This document shows, piece by piece, positions 44,364-53,483 of a stretch of DNA of 64,000 bases. The translations under genes were made by a program, and so were the position numbers. The stretch comes from Tepidiphilus margaritifer DSM 15129 (GTDB taxonomy: Bacteria > Pseudomonadota > Gammaproteobacteria > Burkholderiales > Rhodocyclaceae): assembly GCF_000425565.1 (NCBI RefSeq), contig NZ_KE384397.1, positions 279,746 to 343,745 of the forward strand. Reading direction: 5' to 3'. How positions within the stretch are numbered: the first letter of the stretch is position 1; each line of letters begins with the position of its first letter. The notes beneath the pieces are model-generated. The model did not search any database. It saw nothing but the letters and a program-made list of their open reading frames with translations, and was not told the origin of the DNA.

Positions 44364-46141
44364 GCTGCCACCTCCTTGCGTTGCAGACGGTTGCGGAGGG
44401 CCGCGGTGGCCGTTAGATCGACATGCAGCGTTGTTTCGTCGAGCACGACACCGTATTCGAGTGCTGCTGCTTCGGCCGAGACGATGCCATCTTTGACATC
44501 GCGCACTACTTCTTCCACGGGACGTTCCCAGGGCGGACCGTAACCGCCGCCTCCGGGGTTGAGGTTACGCGCCCGTTCGCCAGGGCGGATGGTGGTAATG
44601 ACGTTGCGATGATAAGCCGTGACGCCTTGGGAACCGATGATCTCGAGGCGCCCGAGTTTGCGCTCTGGCAAGGCATCGACCGCCCCTGCCGCACCCATGG
44701 TGCCGATGTGTCGCGCCTCGCCGAAGGAGACGACGGTCATTTCATGGCCGATCGGCTCCACTTCCCAGACGGTACCACAGCCACCTCGTCGGCGCCCGGC
44801 ACCTCCGCTGTCGGTTCGCAATCCATAGCGATGAATGATGATGGGGTAGGCGTACTCGAGCAGCTCGATGTCGCCGGAGCTGAGTGCGCCGAAGCAACAC
44901 AAAGGACCGCAACCGTGCCAGCCGTCTTGAGCACCCGTGGCTCCGGCCCCGGAGATGATGGAGGCAAGCACCATGGTCATGTAGTCTTCGCCAGTTTGAG
45001 GATGGCGGCCGGCGATGTTGATGCCGCTGGTGTGCCCCCACGAGGCGGAGACACGCTCGGGCGCCGCGGCCTCGAAGGCGGTGCGGACCGCATCGGTGAG
45101 CGTCTCCATGGGGGTGGTGGTGCAATTGACGTGCGGCGCGGGTTCCGCAGCATTGCACAGCGTCCCCTTCGGGCCGAGATCGACGCTGACACAACGATAG
45201 AGCCCTTCATTGTATGGGGGAGGGACTTGGGCGAACATCATCAGTCCCAGCAACACGCCGGACATCGAGTTGCCAGCATAGGAGTTGATGAAGTAAGGGA
45301 CCTGAGGAGGGCTCTGGATGCGAATGTGCACCGCGTCCCCGCGTACTTCCACCTCGGCACGGATGGTGAGGGTACCCAGCCCGTGGCCGGAATCTTCGAG
45401 TTGAGCCTCGCCGTGATAGGTGCCGTCGGGGATGGTTCGAATCAAGGAGCGCATGTGTCGGTCTGCCATGTCCTTGAGTTCGGCGATCGCTGCGCGAACC
45501 GTCTCCAGGCCGTATTTCTCGAGCAGGGCAAGCAGGTTGCGCTCGCCGACCCGGCAGGCACCGAGCTGGGCGTTGAGGTCCCCCTCCTGGTTGCGTCGTG
45601 CCCGCATGTTCGACAGCAGAAGATTGTATACGTCATTGCGCCTGCGCCCTTTCTCCCATAGTTTCACGGGTGGAATGCGCAGTCCTTCGGCATAGATTTC
45701 TTTGGCGTCTGGGTTGTAACCCGCCGGGACCGGACCACCAATGTCGGTCAAGTGTCCTTTGCACACGGCCCAAAAAACGAGTTCGCCGCGATAGAAGACG
45801 GGTTTGTACATACAGCAGTCGAGGATGTGGCTACCCTGGAAGACGGGATCGTTGTGATAGATGACGTCGCCTTCGTGGATGTCCTCGCCGAAGAATTCGG
45901 CCACGCCCTTCATTGCGGGCATCAGCGAGCCGAGATGGATGGGAATGTCCTGCCCTTGCAGGATCATCTCCGGCAAGTGATCGAAGAGGGCATTACTGTA
46001 GTCGTGTGCGAGGTTGAAGACGCTGGAACGGCCAGTCTTCTCGAGCGTGAGAGTCATTTCGCGCTGCGTCGTCTCGAGTGCGCCCTGGATGACGGCCAGT
46101 GTGATCGGGTCGCAGCGACCCGGGGAAGGTGAGGCGTGCAT
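44360..46141 (-). CDS. Hydantoinase/oxoprolinase family protein, subunit B (candidate lactamase subunit)
   Basis: A 593-residue HyuB-type partner of the preceding A subunit. Typical elements: RCDPITLAVIQGALETTQREMTLTLEKTGRS at the N-terminus, DIPIHLGSLMPAM, GDVIYHNDPVFQGSHILDCCM near residue 93 and the glycine-rich GGGGYGPPWERPVEEVVRDV at the C-terminus. The two subunits form one ATP-dependent amidohydrolase. The ATG at 46141 has a good AGGAGAC ribosome-binding site. The 143-bp gap to gabD holds several inverted repeats, so this pair may have its own regulation. Confidence 0.9.
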   Translation of the reverse strand: MHASPSPGRCDPITLAVIQGALETTQREMTLTLEKTGRSSVFNLAHDYSNALFDHLPEMILQGQDIPIHLGSLMPAMKGVAEFFGEDIHEGDVIYHNDPVFQGSHILDCCMYKPVFYRGELVFWAVCKGHLTDIGGPVPAGYNPDAKEIYAEGLRIPPVKLWEKGRRRNDVYNLLLSNMRARRNQEGDLNAQLGACRVGERNLLALLEKYGLETVRAAIAELKDMADRHMRSLIRTIPDGTYHGEAQLEDSGHGLGTLTIRAEVEVRGDAVHIRIQSPPQVPYFINSYAGNSMSGVLLGLMMFAQVPPPYNEGLYRCVSVDLGPKGTLCNAAEPAPHVNCTTTPMETLTDAVRTAFEAAAPERVSASWGHTSGINIAGRHPQTGEDYMTMVLASIISGAGATGAQDGWHGCGPLCCFGALSSGDIELLEYAYPIIIHRYGLRTDSGGAGRRRGGCGTVWEVEPIGHEMTVVSFGEARHIGTMGAAGAVDALPERKLGRLEIIGSQGVTAYHRNVITTIRPGERARNLNPGGGGYGPPWERPVEEVVRDVKDGIVSAEAAALEYGVVLDETTLHVDLTATAALRNRLQRKEVAA

Positions 46142-46161
46142 CGGTTGTCTCCTATGGCGAG

Positions 46162-46279
46162 CGGTCTTCGGACCGTCTGGTGTCCACCGGGACGGCGGAC
46201 ACCGTTAAATTAAATTTTGCTTGCCATAGAGACTTGCACAGGAGCGCAGAAACTCTGGTCCGACCGTGCACTCCTGTGC
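46162..46279. repeat. Three inverted repeats in the gabD-hyuB intergenic region
   Basis: From left to right: CGGTC-TTCG-GACCG (46162-46175), GGTGTCC...GGACACC (46179-46203), and the strongest, GCACAGGAG-C-GCA...TGC-A-CTCCTGTGC (46236-46279). On the transcribed minus strand the last is followed by an AT-rich stretch but no proper U tract. They could be attenuator hairpins, mRNA-processing sites or operators for the AraC regulator. Confidence 0.5.
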
Positions 46280-46284
46280 CAGGA

Positions 46285-47739
46285 TCAAATCCCGATGCAC
46301 ATATACTTGATCTCCAGGTAGTCCTCGATGCCGTATTTGGAGCCCTCGCGCCCCATGCCGGAGAACTTCATGCCGCCGAAAGGAGCGACCTCGGTGGAGA
46401 TGATGCCCGTATTGATGCCGACGATGCCGTATTCGAGCGCCCCGCCCACGCGCCAGACGCGGCTCGAGGATTCGGTGTAGAAATAGGCGGCCAGGCCGAA
46501 TTCGGTATCGTTGGCCATGCGAATGGCTTCTTCCTCGGTGTGGAAACGGAAGAGTGGCGCTACCGGACCGAAGGTCTCCTCGCGCGCGACTTTCATCTCG
46601 GGCGTGACGTCGGCAAGGATGGTGGGCTCGAAAAAGGTCCCGCCTAGGGGATGGCGCTTGCCGCCAAGCACGATGCGTGCCCCTTTGCTCACGGCGTCGG
46701 CGATGTGCTCCTCGACCTTGCGCACAGCGTTCTCGTCGATCAGGGGGCCCTGGTTGGTGCCTTCGGCGAGCCCCGGGCCGACCTTGAGCCGGGAGACGGC
46801 CTCGGCGAGCTTGGTGGCGAAACGCTCATAGACGCCGTCTTGCACGAGCAGACGGTTCGCGCACACGCAGGTCTGACCCGTGTTGCGGTATTTCGAGGCG
46901 AGGGCCCCCTGCACGGCGGCGTCGAGGTCGGCATCGTCGAAGACGATGAAGGGGGCATTACCACCGAGTTCGAGCGAAAGTTTTTTCAGGGTGGGGGCGC
47001 ACTGCGCCATGAGCTTGATGCCGATCTCGGTGGAGCCGGTAAACGAGAGCTTGCGCACGGTGGGATTGGCGGTGAGCTCTCCGCCGATGGCCGTGGCCGA
47101 ACCGGTGACGACGTTGAACACGCCCGCCGGTACGCCGGCCCGTTCGGCGAGCACCGCCAGCGCCAGGGCCGAGTACGGGGTTTGGCTCGCGGGCTTGAGC
47201 ACCATGGGGCAGCCGGCGGCGAGCGCCGGCCCGGCCTTGCGGGTGATCATGGCAGAGGGGAAATTCCAGGGGGTGATCGCGCCGCATACACCAATCGGCT
47301 CCTTGGTGACGACGATGCGCTTGTCGGCCTGATGCGGCGGAATGACGTCACCGTAGATGCGCTTGCCCTCTTCGGCGAACCACTCGATGAAGGAGGCGGC
47401 ATAGAGCACTTCGCCGCGCGCTTCGGCCAGCGGCTTACCCTGTTCGGAGGTCATGAGGACGGCCAGGTCTTCCTGATTTTCGACGATGAGGTCGAACCAG
47501 CGGCGCAGGATGCGGGCGCGCGCCCCGGCGGTGAGGGCGCGCCAAGCCGGCCAGGCGGCGTTGGCCGCCTCGATCGCGCGGCGCGTTTCGGTAGCGCCCA
47601 TCTTGGGCACGGTACCGAGCACGCTGCCATCGGCGGGGTTGCGTACGGTGAGCACGGCACCGTCGTCGGCATCGACCCAGCGCCCGTCGATGTAGGCTTG
47701 GGTACGGAAGAGGGAAGGGTCTTTGAGTGCAAGGGTCAT
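46285..47739 (-). CDS. gabD: NAD(P)-dependent semialdehyde dehydrogenase (GabD/DavD-like)
   Basis: A 484-residue aldehyde dehydrogenase of the succinate-semialdehyde/glutarate-semialdehyde class. It has GAITPWNFPSAMITRK near residue 153, FTGSTEIGIKLM near 232, catalytic Glu in LELGGNAPFIVFDDADLD near 256, and catalytic Cys in NTGQTCVCANRL near 290, the double-Cys arrangement of GabD. It would oxidise the semialdehyde produced by the aminotransferase in the same operon. C4 (succinate semialdehyde) versus C5 (glutarate semialdehyde) preference cannot be read from sequence, but the glutaryl-CoA genes nearby favour C5. It lies 27 bp downstream of the permease gene. Confidence 0.88.
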   Translation of the reverse strand: MTLALKDPSLFRTQAYIDGRWVDADDGAVLTVRNPADGSVLGTVPKMGATETRRAIEAANAAWPAWRALTAGARARILRRWFDLIVENQEDLAVLMTSEQGKPLAEARGEVLYAASFIEWFAEEGKRIYGDVIPPHQADKRIVVTKEPIGVCGAITPWNFPSAMITRKAGPALAAGCPMVLKPASQTPYSALALAVLAERAGVPAGVFNVVTGSATAIGGELTANPTVRKLSFTGSTEIGIKLMAQCAPTLKKLSLELGGNAPFIVFDDADLDAAVQGALASKYRNTGQTCVCANRLLVQDGVYERFATKLAEAVSRLKVGPGLAEGTNQGPLIDENAVRKVEEHIADAVSKGARIVLGGKRHPLGGTFFEPTILADVTPEMKVAREETFGPVAPLFRFHTEEEAIRMANDTEFGLAAYFYTESSSRVWRVGGALEYGIVGINTGIISTEVAPFGGMKFSGMGREGSKYGIEDYLEIKYMCIGI

Positions 47740-47766
47740 GGTGCATGGTCCTGTGGGGTGAAAAAT

Positions 47767-48591
47767 TCAGATCAACGCGGTACGTAGCCGCTCGTTGCGG
47801 CGGCGCAGCCACTCCAGGGTGAGGAGCATGAGCGTGGAGACGATCACGAGGATGGTGGCGGCGGCGGCGATGGTCGGGCTGATGTTCTCGCGGATGCCGG
47901 CGAACATCTGCCGTGGCAAGGTACTTTGTTCCGGCGCGGCGAGGAAGAGGGTGACGACGACCTCGTCGAAGGACGTGGCGAAGGCGAAAATGCCGCCGGA
48001 GAGGATGCCGGGGGCGACCAGCGGGAGGGTGACCCGGAAGAAGGTCGTGATCGGCCCCGCGCCGAGGCTGGAGGCGGCCCGCACGAGGTTGAAATCGAAT
48101 CCGACGAGAGTGGCCGTCACGGTGGTGATGACGAAGGGAACGCCGAGGATGGCATGCGCCAGGATGAGACCAGTATAGCTGCCGGTGAGACCGATGGGTG
48201 CGAAGAAAAGGTACATGGCCACGCCGATGATCACGACCGGCACGATCATGGGCGAGATCAGCACGGCAGTGAGCGCGGTCTTTCCGGGAAACTCGGCACG
48301 CACCAATCCCACCGAGGCGAGCGTGCCCAGCGCCATCGCCAGCAGGGTCGCCGCCGGCGACACGATGAGGCTGTTCATCACCGATCGTCCCCATACCGGG
48401 GAGGTGAAGAATTCCTCGTACCAGCGCAGCGAAAAACCCGACATGGGATACATGAGGAAATTGTCGGCGTTGAACGACAGGGGAATGATGACGAGAATGG
48501 GCAGGATCAGGAAGGCCAGGATGAGGAAGACGAGGGCACGGTGCATCCAGTACCAGGTGCGTTCGAGGGGGGAGGCGTAGGGTGGCAGCAC
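47767..48591 (-). CDS. ABC transporter permease, PotC-like
   Basis: A 274-residue inner-membrane permease with about six helices and the EAA-like loop RAASSLGAGPITTFFRVTLPLVAPGI near residue 170, which contacts the ATPase. It pairs with the PotB-like permease gene 13 bp upstream. The four-component cluster (ATPase, binding protein, two permeases) resembles spermidine/putrescine transporters. Embedded between the aminotransferase and dehydrogenase genes, it probably imports an omega-amino acid, polyamine or related compound. Confidence 0.9.
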   Translation of the reverse strand: MLPPYASPLERTWYWMHRALVFLILAFLILPILVIIPLSFNADNFLMYPMSGFSLRWYEEFFTSPVWGRSVMNSLIVSPAATLLAMALGTLASVGLVRAEFPGKTALTAVLISPMIVPVVIIGVAMYLFFAPIGLTGSYTGLILAHAILGVPFVITTVTATLVGFDFNLVRAASSLGAGPITTFFRVTLPLVAPGILSGGIFAFATSFDEVVVTLFLAAPEQSTLPRQMFAGIRENISPTIAAAATILVIVSTLMLLTLEWLRRRNERLRTALI

Positions 48592-48604
48592 GGGGATCCC
48601 TCCT

Positions 48605-49867
48605 TCAGCGGGCTTTCATGAACTTGACGCGGGTGGGGCCGAAACGCAGGGCATAGACCGCGTAGAGCAACAGCGTGGCAGTGAGCAGGATCGCCGACAG
48701 GGCCGCTGCCATGTTCCAGTTGATCGTCTGGTTGGTATAGAAGGCGATGAAATAGCTCAACATCTGCTCCTTGGGTCCGCCGAGTAGCGCCGGCGTGATG
48801 TAGTACCCCATGCACATGATGAAGACGAGGAGTACGCCGGCGCCCACGCCGGGGATCGTCTGGGGAAAGTAGATCGTCCAGAAACTGCGCCAGGGCGGGC
48901 AGCCGAGCGAGAGTGCGGCCCGCACATAGACCGGTGAGATGCCTTTCATGACCGAATAGAGCGGTAGCACCATGAACGGCAGCAGGATATGGATCATGCC
49001 GATATAGACGCTGAACCGGTTGAACAGCATGGGCAGGGGGGATTGGATGAGCCCCAGCGAGAGCAGGAGCCGGTTGACGAGCCCTTCGTTTTGCAACAAT
49101 ACGATCCAGGCGGCGATGCGCACGAGGACCGAGGTCCAGAAAGGCAGCAGCACGAAGAGCATGAGGAGGTTGCTGCGATTCACCGGGAGGATGGCCATCA
49201 GATAGGCGACGGGAAAACCGAGCAGGAGGCACAGCAGAGTGACGTTGAAACTCATCCAGAAAGTACGGCCGAGCACGTCGAGATAGACACGCTCCTGCGG
49301 CGGGGCCAGGGCGACGTGGCCATGGGCATCGACGGTCAGGTCGAGGGCGGCGAGCAGGTAGAAGGCCGTGAAGGGATGACCGGCGCGCTTCAGGGTTTTC
49401 CAGATCGGGGGCTCGCCCCAGGCCGGATCGATGGCGATCAGGGCTTCCTTGGCGGAGACGTCCGCGGGCAAAGGAAGGTGGCGAGCCGTCTTCATCACGA
49501 GCGAGCGCAGGCCAGCCTCTTCGCGGTTGAGGCGCGTGGCGATGGCGGCAAGTTTTGGCGTTCCCTTGGCTTGGGCGAGCTCGTCGGCGAGGAGACGGTA
49601 GACGCGCTCGTCGGGAAGTTCCGGCCCATCCCATGCGCGCAGGGCGGCGACGGTCTGCGGCAGATTGTCGTGGATGCCCTCGTTTTCCACGGCCCGCACG
49701 AGCAGTGAGGCAATGGGCCAGACGAAGGCGACCAACACCAGCAATGCCAAGGGCAAGATCAGGGCGAAATAGGCGAGGTTGCGCCGTCGTTCGGCACGGC
49801 GCATGCGCCGCTTGAGATCGGGATCCGCCCCGTCGATGGCGGAGGCGGACGCAGCGAAGTCGGACAT
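48605..49867 (-). CDS. ABC transporter permease, PotB-like with extended N-terminal loop
   Basis: A 420-residue permease, about 130 residues longer than E. coli PotB. After helix 1 (LAYFALILPLALLVLVAFVWPI, residues 32-53) comes a hydrophilic insert of about 135 residues (to about residue 190) before the transport-domain helices. The EAA-like loop is VRAALSLGCPPWRSFWTIYFPQTIPGV near residue 310. The start at 49867 has GGGAGAG upstream; an in-frame ATG at 49885 is the alternative. It is 65 bp downstream of the binding-protein gene. Confidence 0.88.
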   Translation of the reverse strand: MSDFAASASAIDGADPDLKRRMRRAERRRNLAYFALILPLALLVLVAFVWPIASLLVRAVENEGIHDNLPQTVAALRAWDGPELPDERVYRLLADELAQAKGTPKLAAIATRLNREEAGLRSLVMKTARHLPLPADVSAKEALIAIDPAWGEPPIWKTLKRAGHPFTAFYLLAALDLTVDAHGHVALAPPQERVYLDVLGRTFWMSFNVTLLCLLLGFPVAYLMAILPVNRSNLLMLFVLLPFWTSVLVRIAAWIVLLQNEGLVNRLLLSLGLIQSPLPMLFNRFSVYIGMIHILLPFMVLPLYSVMKGISPVYVRAALSLGCPPWRSFWTIYFPQTIPGVGAGVLLVFIMCMGYYITPALLGGPKEQMLSYFIAFYTNQTINWNMAAALSAILLTATLLLYAVYALRFGPTRVKFMKAR

Positions 49868-49932
49868 GGATGCACTCTCCCGCATGGGGGGCGGCACGAG
49901 GCCGCCCGAAACCAGCCAGTTACCTCAAAAGC

Positions 49933-50967
49933 TCATTTCGCCGCCCAGGAGTTGAAACGCTGTTCGAGCTCCTCGCCGTGTTCGACCCAGAATTCGGTGT
50001 TCATCGGCAAGGCCACGGCGAGGTTTTGCGGGGCACTGGGAAGTTCGCCGAGCACTTTGGGATCGAGGCCGTCGAGCGCCTTGAGGTTGGTGGGACCGTA
50101 CGAGATTTCCCGGGAGAAAGCCTTTTGCCGCTCGGGCTGGCTGGCGAAACGGATGAATTCGAGCGCCTGTGCCTTGTTGGGGTCTCCCTTGGGGATCGCC
50201 CAGGAGTCGATGTCATAGATGCTCTGGTTCCACACGACCTTGAGATGTTTTCCTTCCTGCTGGGCGGCGTGGATGCGGCCGTTGTAGGCGGCACTCATCA
50301 CGAGATCCCCCGAGGCGAGCAGCTGGGGGGGTTGGGCGCCCGCTTCCCACCATTGGATGTGGGGTTTGAGCTGGTCGAGCTTGGCGAAGGCGCGATCGAC
50401 GCCTTCCTTGGTGGCGAGAACCTTATAGACGTCCTGCGGCGGAACGCCGTCGGCGAGCAGGGCGAATTCGAGGGTGTATTTGGCGCCCTTGCGCAGACCC
50501 CGTTTGCCCGGGAATTTCTTTACGTCCCAGAAATCGGCCCAGGAAGTGGGGGCTTGCGGCAGTTTGTCGGCATCGTAGGCGAGCGCCACCGACCAGACGA
50601 AGATGCCGACGCCGCATTCATTGACCGCCTGGGGAAGGAAATCGGCCTTGTTGCCGATCTTGGTGAAGTCGATCTTCTCGTAGAGCCCCTCCTCGCAGCC
50701 GCGCACGAGTTCGGGAGACTCGACCTCGACGAGGTCCCAGGTGACGTTGCCGGCCATGACCATCGCCTTGATCTTGGCTTGTTCACCGTTGTATTCGCCG
50801 GGGTGGATCTTGATACCCGTGGCTTGGGTGAAGGGTTGGTAGAACGCTTTTTCTTGGGCTTGTTGGGCGGCCCCACCGAAGGAGATGATGGTGAGGTCGG
50901 CCATCGCCGGGGCGGCGGCCCCGAGGGCAAGGCCGAGGACGGCGGCGTGCAGGGTACGCATTTTCAT
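49933..50967 (-). CDS. ABC transporter substrate-binding protein, PotD-like
   Basis: A 344-residue periplasmic binding protein with a 23-residue signal peptide (hydrophobic LHAAVLGLALGAAA, cleavage after AMA). The mature part begins DLTIISFGGAAQQAQEKAF. It is the spermidine/putrescine-type fold seen also for 4-aminobutyrate and 5-aminovalerate-related systems, with WDLVEVESPELVRGCEEGL and QWWEAGAQPPQLLASGDLVMSAAYNGR. It captures the transported substrate for the adjacent PotA/B/C-like components. 38 bp separate it from the ATPase gene. Confidence 0.9.
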   Translation of the reverse strand: MKMRTLHAAVLGLALGAAAPAMADLTIISFGGAAQQAQEKAFYQPFTQATGIKIHPGEYNGEQAKIKAMVMAGNVTWDLVEVESPELVRGCEEGLYEKIDFTKIGNKADFLPQAVNECGVGIFVWSVALAYDADKLPQAPTSWADFWDVKKFPGKRGLRKGAKYTLEFALLADGVPPQDVYKVLATKEGVDRAFAKLDQLKPHIQWWEAGAQPPQLLASGDLVMSAAYNGRIHAAQQEGKHLKVVWNQSIYDIDSWAIPKGDPNKAQALEFIRFASQPERQKAFSREISYGPTNLKALDGLDPKVLGELPSAPQNLAVALPMNTEFWVEHGEELEQRFNSWAAK

Positions 50968-51005
50968 GGTGAGTCTCCTCCTGGGTGAATGGTGCGATGG
51001 GGAAT

Positions 51006-52115
51006 TCAGCCGGCGGGGGCGTCGAGGGCGTGCAGGTGGTTCGGGTCGAGGCCGACGTGCAGGGTGGTACCAACCGACCAGCCCGGATCGAACCGGGAGA
51101 TGGGCACCTTGATGACGAACTCCTGCTGCTCGCCGATCGCGAGGCAGATGCGCACCTGGTCGCCGAGGTAGATGGTCTCGCGGACGGTGGCCCCGAGCCG
51201 GTTGGGATGTCCTTCCGGCGGGTCGAGCACGACGCGCTCCGGCCGGATACACACGAGGGTGCGATCGCCCATGCCGACGGGGCCCGGGTGGGCGAGGACA
51301 CGCGGACCGCAGTCGAGCTCGACCTCGCAGGTTCCGCCTTCCATGCGCCGCACGATGCCGGGCAGGACGTTGTTTTCGCCGATGAAGTTGGCGACGAAGG
51401 AATTGACCGGATGCTCGTAGATGCGCTCGGGCGTGTCGATCTGCTGGATGGCGCCTTGATGGAACACGGCGATGCGGTCGGACATGGTGAGCGCCTCACC
51501 CTGGTCGTGGGTGACGAAGACCACGGTGACGCCGAGCGTACGCTGCAGATGTTTGATCTCCAGCTGCATCTGCTCGCGCAGGTTCTTGTCGAGCGCCCCC
51601 AGCGGCTCGTCCATCAGGACGAGCTGCGGGTCGAAGACGAGCGCCCGGGCGAGCGCCACGCGCTGCTGCTGCCCGCCGGAGAGCTGCTGGGGGTAGCGTT
51701 TGGCGTACTCCTCGAGGCGGATCATGGCCAACGCCCGCCGTACCCGCGCCTCGATCTCGTCGGCCGAAAGCTTGCGTACCCGCAGGGGAAAGCGCAGGTT
51801 GTCGGCCACGGTCATGTGGGGAAAGAGCGCGTAGTTCTGAAAGACCATGCCGATGTTGCGTCTGTGGGGCGGGACACGGTTGATGACCTGCCCGCCCAGC
51901 AGGATCTCGCCGCTCGTCGGCGTTTCGAAACCGGCGAGCATCATCAGCGTGGTGGTCTTGCCCGAACCGGAGGGGCCCAGCAGGGTCAGGAATTCGCCGC
52001 GCCGGATGTCGAGGTTGAGATCGCGCACGATGAGCGAGGCGCCATCGTAGGTTTTTTGCACGCCGATGAAACGGACGTGCGGTGCATCGGTGCTTGCGTT
52101 CGTTTCTCCTGCCAT
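51006..52115 (-). CDS. ABC transporter ATP-binding protein, PotA-like
   Basis: A 369-residue ATPase: Walker A LLGPSGSGKTTTLMMLAG near residue 45, FQNYALFPHMTV (Q-loop), signature LSGGQQQRVALARAL and Walker B PQLVLMDEPLGALD. The last 110 residues form the TOBE-type regulatory domain typical of PotA and other importers of the CUT1/MOI type. The start ATG at 52115 follows GGGGAGGGG. It is the first transporter gene after gdh (32 bp). Confidence 0.92.
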   Translation of the reverse strand: MAGETNASTDAPHVRFIGVQKTYDGASLIVRDLNLDIRRGEFLTLLGPSGSGKTTTLMMLAGFETPTSGEILLGGQVINRVPPHRRNIGMVFQNYALFPHMTVADNLRFPLRVRKLSADEIEARVRRALAMIRLEEYAKRYPQQLSGGQQQRVALARALVFDPQLVLMDEPLGALDKNLREQMQLEIKHLQRTLGVTVVFVTHDQGEALTMSDRIAVFHQGAIQQIDTPERIYEHPVNSFVANFIGENNVLPGIVRRMEGGTCEVELDCGPRVLAHPGPVGMGDRTLVCIRPERVVLDPPEGHPNRLGATVRETIYLGDQVRICLAIGEQQEFVIKVPISRFDPGWSVGTTLHVGLDPNHLHALDAPAG

Positions 52116-52147
52116 GCGGGCCCCTCCCCGGGTCTGTCTCTTTTGGT

Positions 52148-53422
52148 TCAAGGATAAATGCCGCGCAGCTGCCGTGCCTCGAGCACGCGCCGGCAGGCGA
52201 GGATATAGGCGGCGGTGCGCAGGGTCACGCGGTGTTCTTGCGCGGCTTTCCATACGGCCTCGAAGGCTTCGCTGAGGATGCGCTCGAGCCGTTCGTTGAT
52301 CTCCTGCTCGGTCCAGAAGAAACTGGAGAAATCCTGCACCCACTCGAAGTAGCTCACCGTGACCCCGCCGGCATTGGTGAGCACGTCGGGCACGATGGTC
52401 ACCCCGCGGGAGGTGAGGAGATCATCGGCTTCGGGCGTGGTGGGGCCGTTGGCGCCTTCGAGGATGAGCCGCGCCTTGATGTCCATGGCGTTGTGCCGGT
52501 CGATCTGGCCTTCGAGGGCAGCCGGTACGAGAATGTCCGTTTCGACCGACCAGAAATCCTCGTTCGCGATCGCCGAGGCCCCGGGGAATCGCCCCAGGGT
52601 ACCCCCGCCGTCGAGCCAGCGCTGCAGGGCATCGAGGTCGATGCCGTCACCGTTGTGGATCGTGCCGGTAACGTCTTGCAGGGCGACGATTTTGGCGCCG
52701 GCCGAGGCGAAACAGCGGGCGGCGGTGGAGCCGACGTTGCCGTAGCCCTGGATGGTGACACGGGCACCAGACAGATCCAGGCCAAGCTTGCGCGCCGCGC
52801 CGCGCCCGACGATGAAGACGCCCCGGCCGGTGGCTTCGCGCCGGCCCAGGCTGCCGCCCAAGGCCACCGGTTTGCCGGTGACCACGCCGGTGACGGTGCG
52901 CCCCTGGTTGATGGAATAAGTGTCCATCATCCAGGCCATGATCTGCTCGTTGGTATTGACGTCCGGCGCGGGGATGTCCTTGTCCGGACCGATGAGCACG
53001 CCGATCTCGCTGGTGTAGCGGCGGGTGAGGCGCTCCAGTTCACCCCGGGTCAGGGTGCGGGGATCGACCCGTACCCCTCCCTTGGCTCCCCCGAACGGAA
53101 GACCGATCACGGCGTTCTTGATCGTCATCCAGCCGGCGAGTGCCATCACCTCGGAGAGCGTGACGTCTTGGTGATAGCGCACACCGCCCTTGCCGGGCCC
53201 GCGCGAGGTGTTGTGGTGGACGCGGTAGCCTTCGAAGTGCCGGATCGAACCGTCGTCCATCCTCACCGGGATGTCGACGATGAGGATGCGCTTGGGACGC
53301 TTGAGCGTCTCGACGAGATGGCCCAGATCGGCCAGATGGGGCGTGACGCGATTGACCTGCTCGAGGAAGACTTCCCAGGGGCCGAGGTGAGCACGGTCGA
53401 GGTAGGAAGGGATGCTGTCCAT
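52148..53422 (-). CDS. gdhA: Glu/Leu/Phe/Val dehydrogenase (probable glutamate dehydrogenase)
   Basis: A 424-residue amino acid dehydrogenase. The substrate-binding Lys is in [15 protein letters not shown] near residue 104, the catalytic Asp in [23 protein letters not shown] near residue 155, and the Rossmann motif [16 protein letters not shown] near residue 220. Length and motifs fit NAD-dependent glutamate dehydrogenase. In this operon it would recycle the glutamate formed by the aminotransferase back to 2-oxoglutarate and ammonium. It is 61 bp downstream of gabT. Confidence 0.9.
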   Translation of the reverse strand: MDSIPSYLDRAHLGPWEVFLEQVNRVTPHLADLGHLVETLKRPKRILIVDIPVRMDDGSIRHFEGYRVHHNTSRGPGKGGVRYHQDVTLSEVMALAGWMTIKNAVIGLPFGGAKGGVRVDPRTLTRGELERLTRRYTSEIGVLIGPDKDIPAPDVNTNEQIMAWMMDTYSINQGRTVTGVVTGKPVALGGSLGRREATGRGVFIVGRGAARKLGLDLSGARVTIQGYGNVGSTAARCFASAGAKIVALQDVTGTIHNGDGIDLDALQRWLDGGGTLGRFPGASAIANEDFWSVETDILVPAALEGQIDRHNAMDIKARLILEGANGPTTPEADDLLTSRGVTIVPDVLTNAGGVTVSYFEWVQDFSSFFWTEQEINERLERILSEAFEAVWKAAQEHRVTLRTAAYILACRRVLEARQLRGIYP

Positions 53423-53483
53423 CGTGGGGTTTCTCCTTGTGGGAGTGTAAAAAATCCTTGTGGGATCGGGTCGGTTGCGGAAA

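Noticed and set aside
42279-46141. HyuAB as true hydantoinase or 5-oxoprolinase
   Set aside because: Not excluded, but there is no carbamoylase or racemase gene, while omega-amino acid genes sit in the same operon; the lactam reading is preferred.
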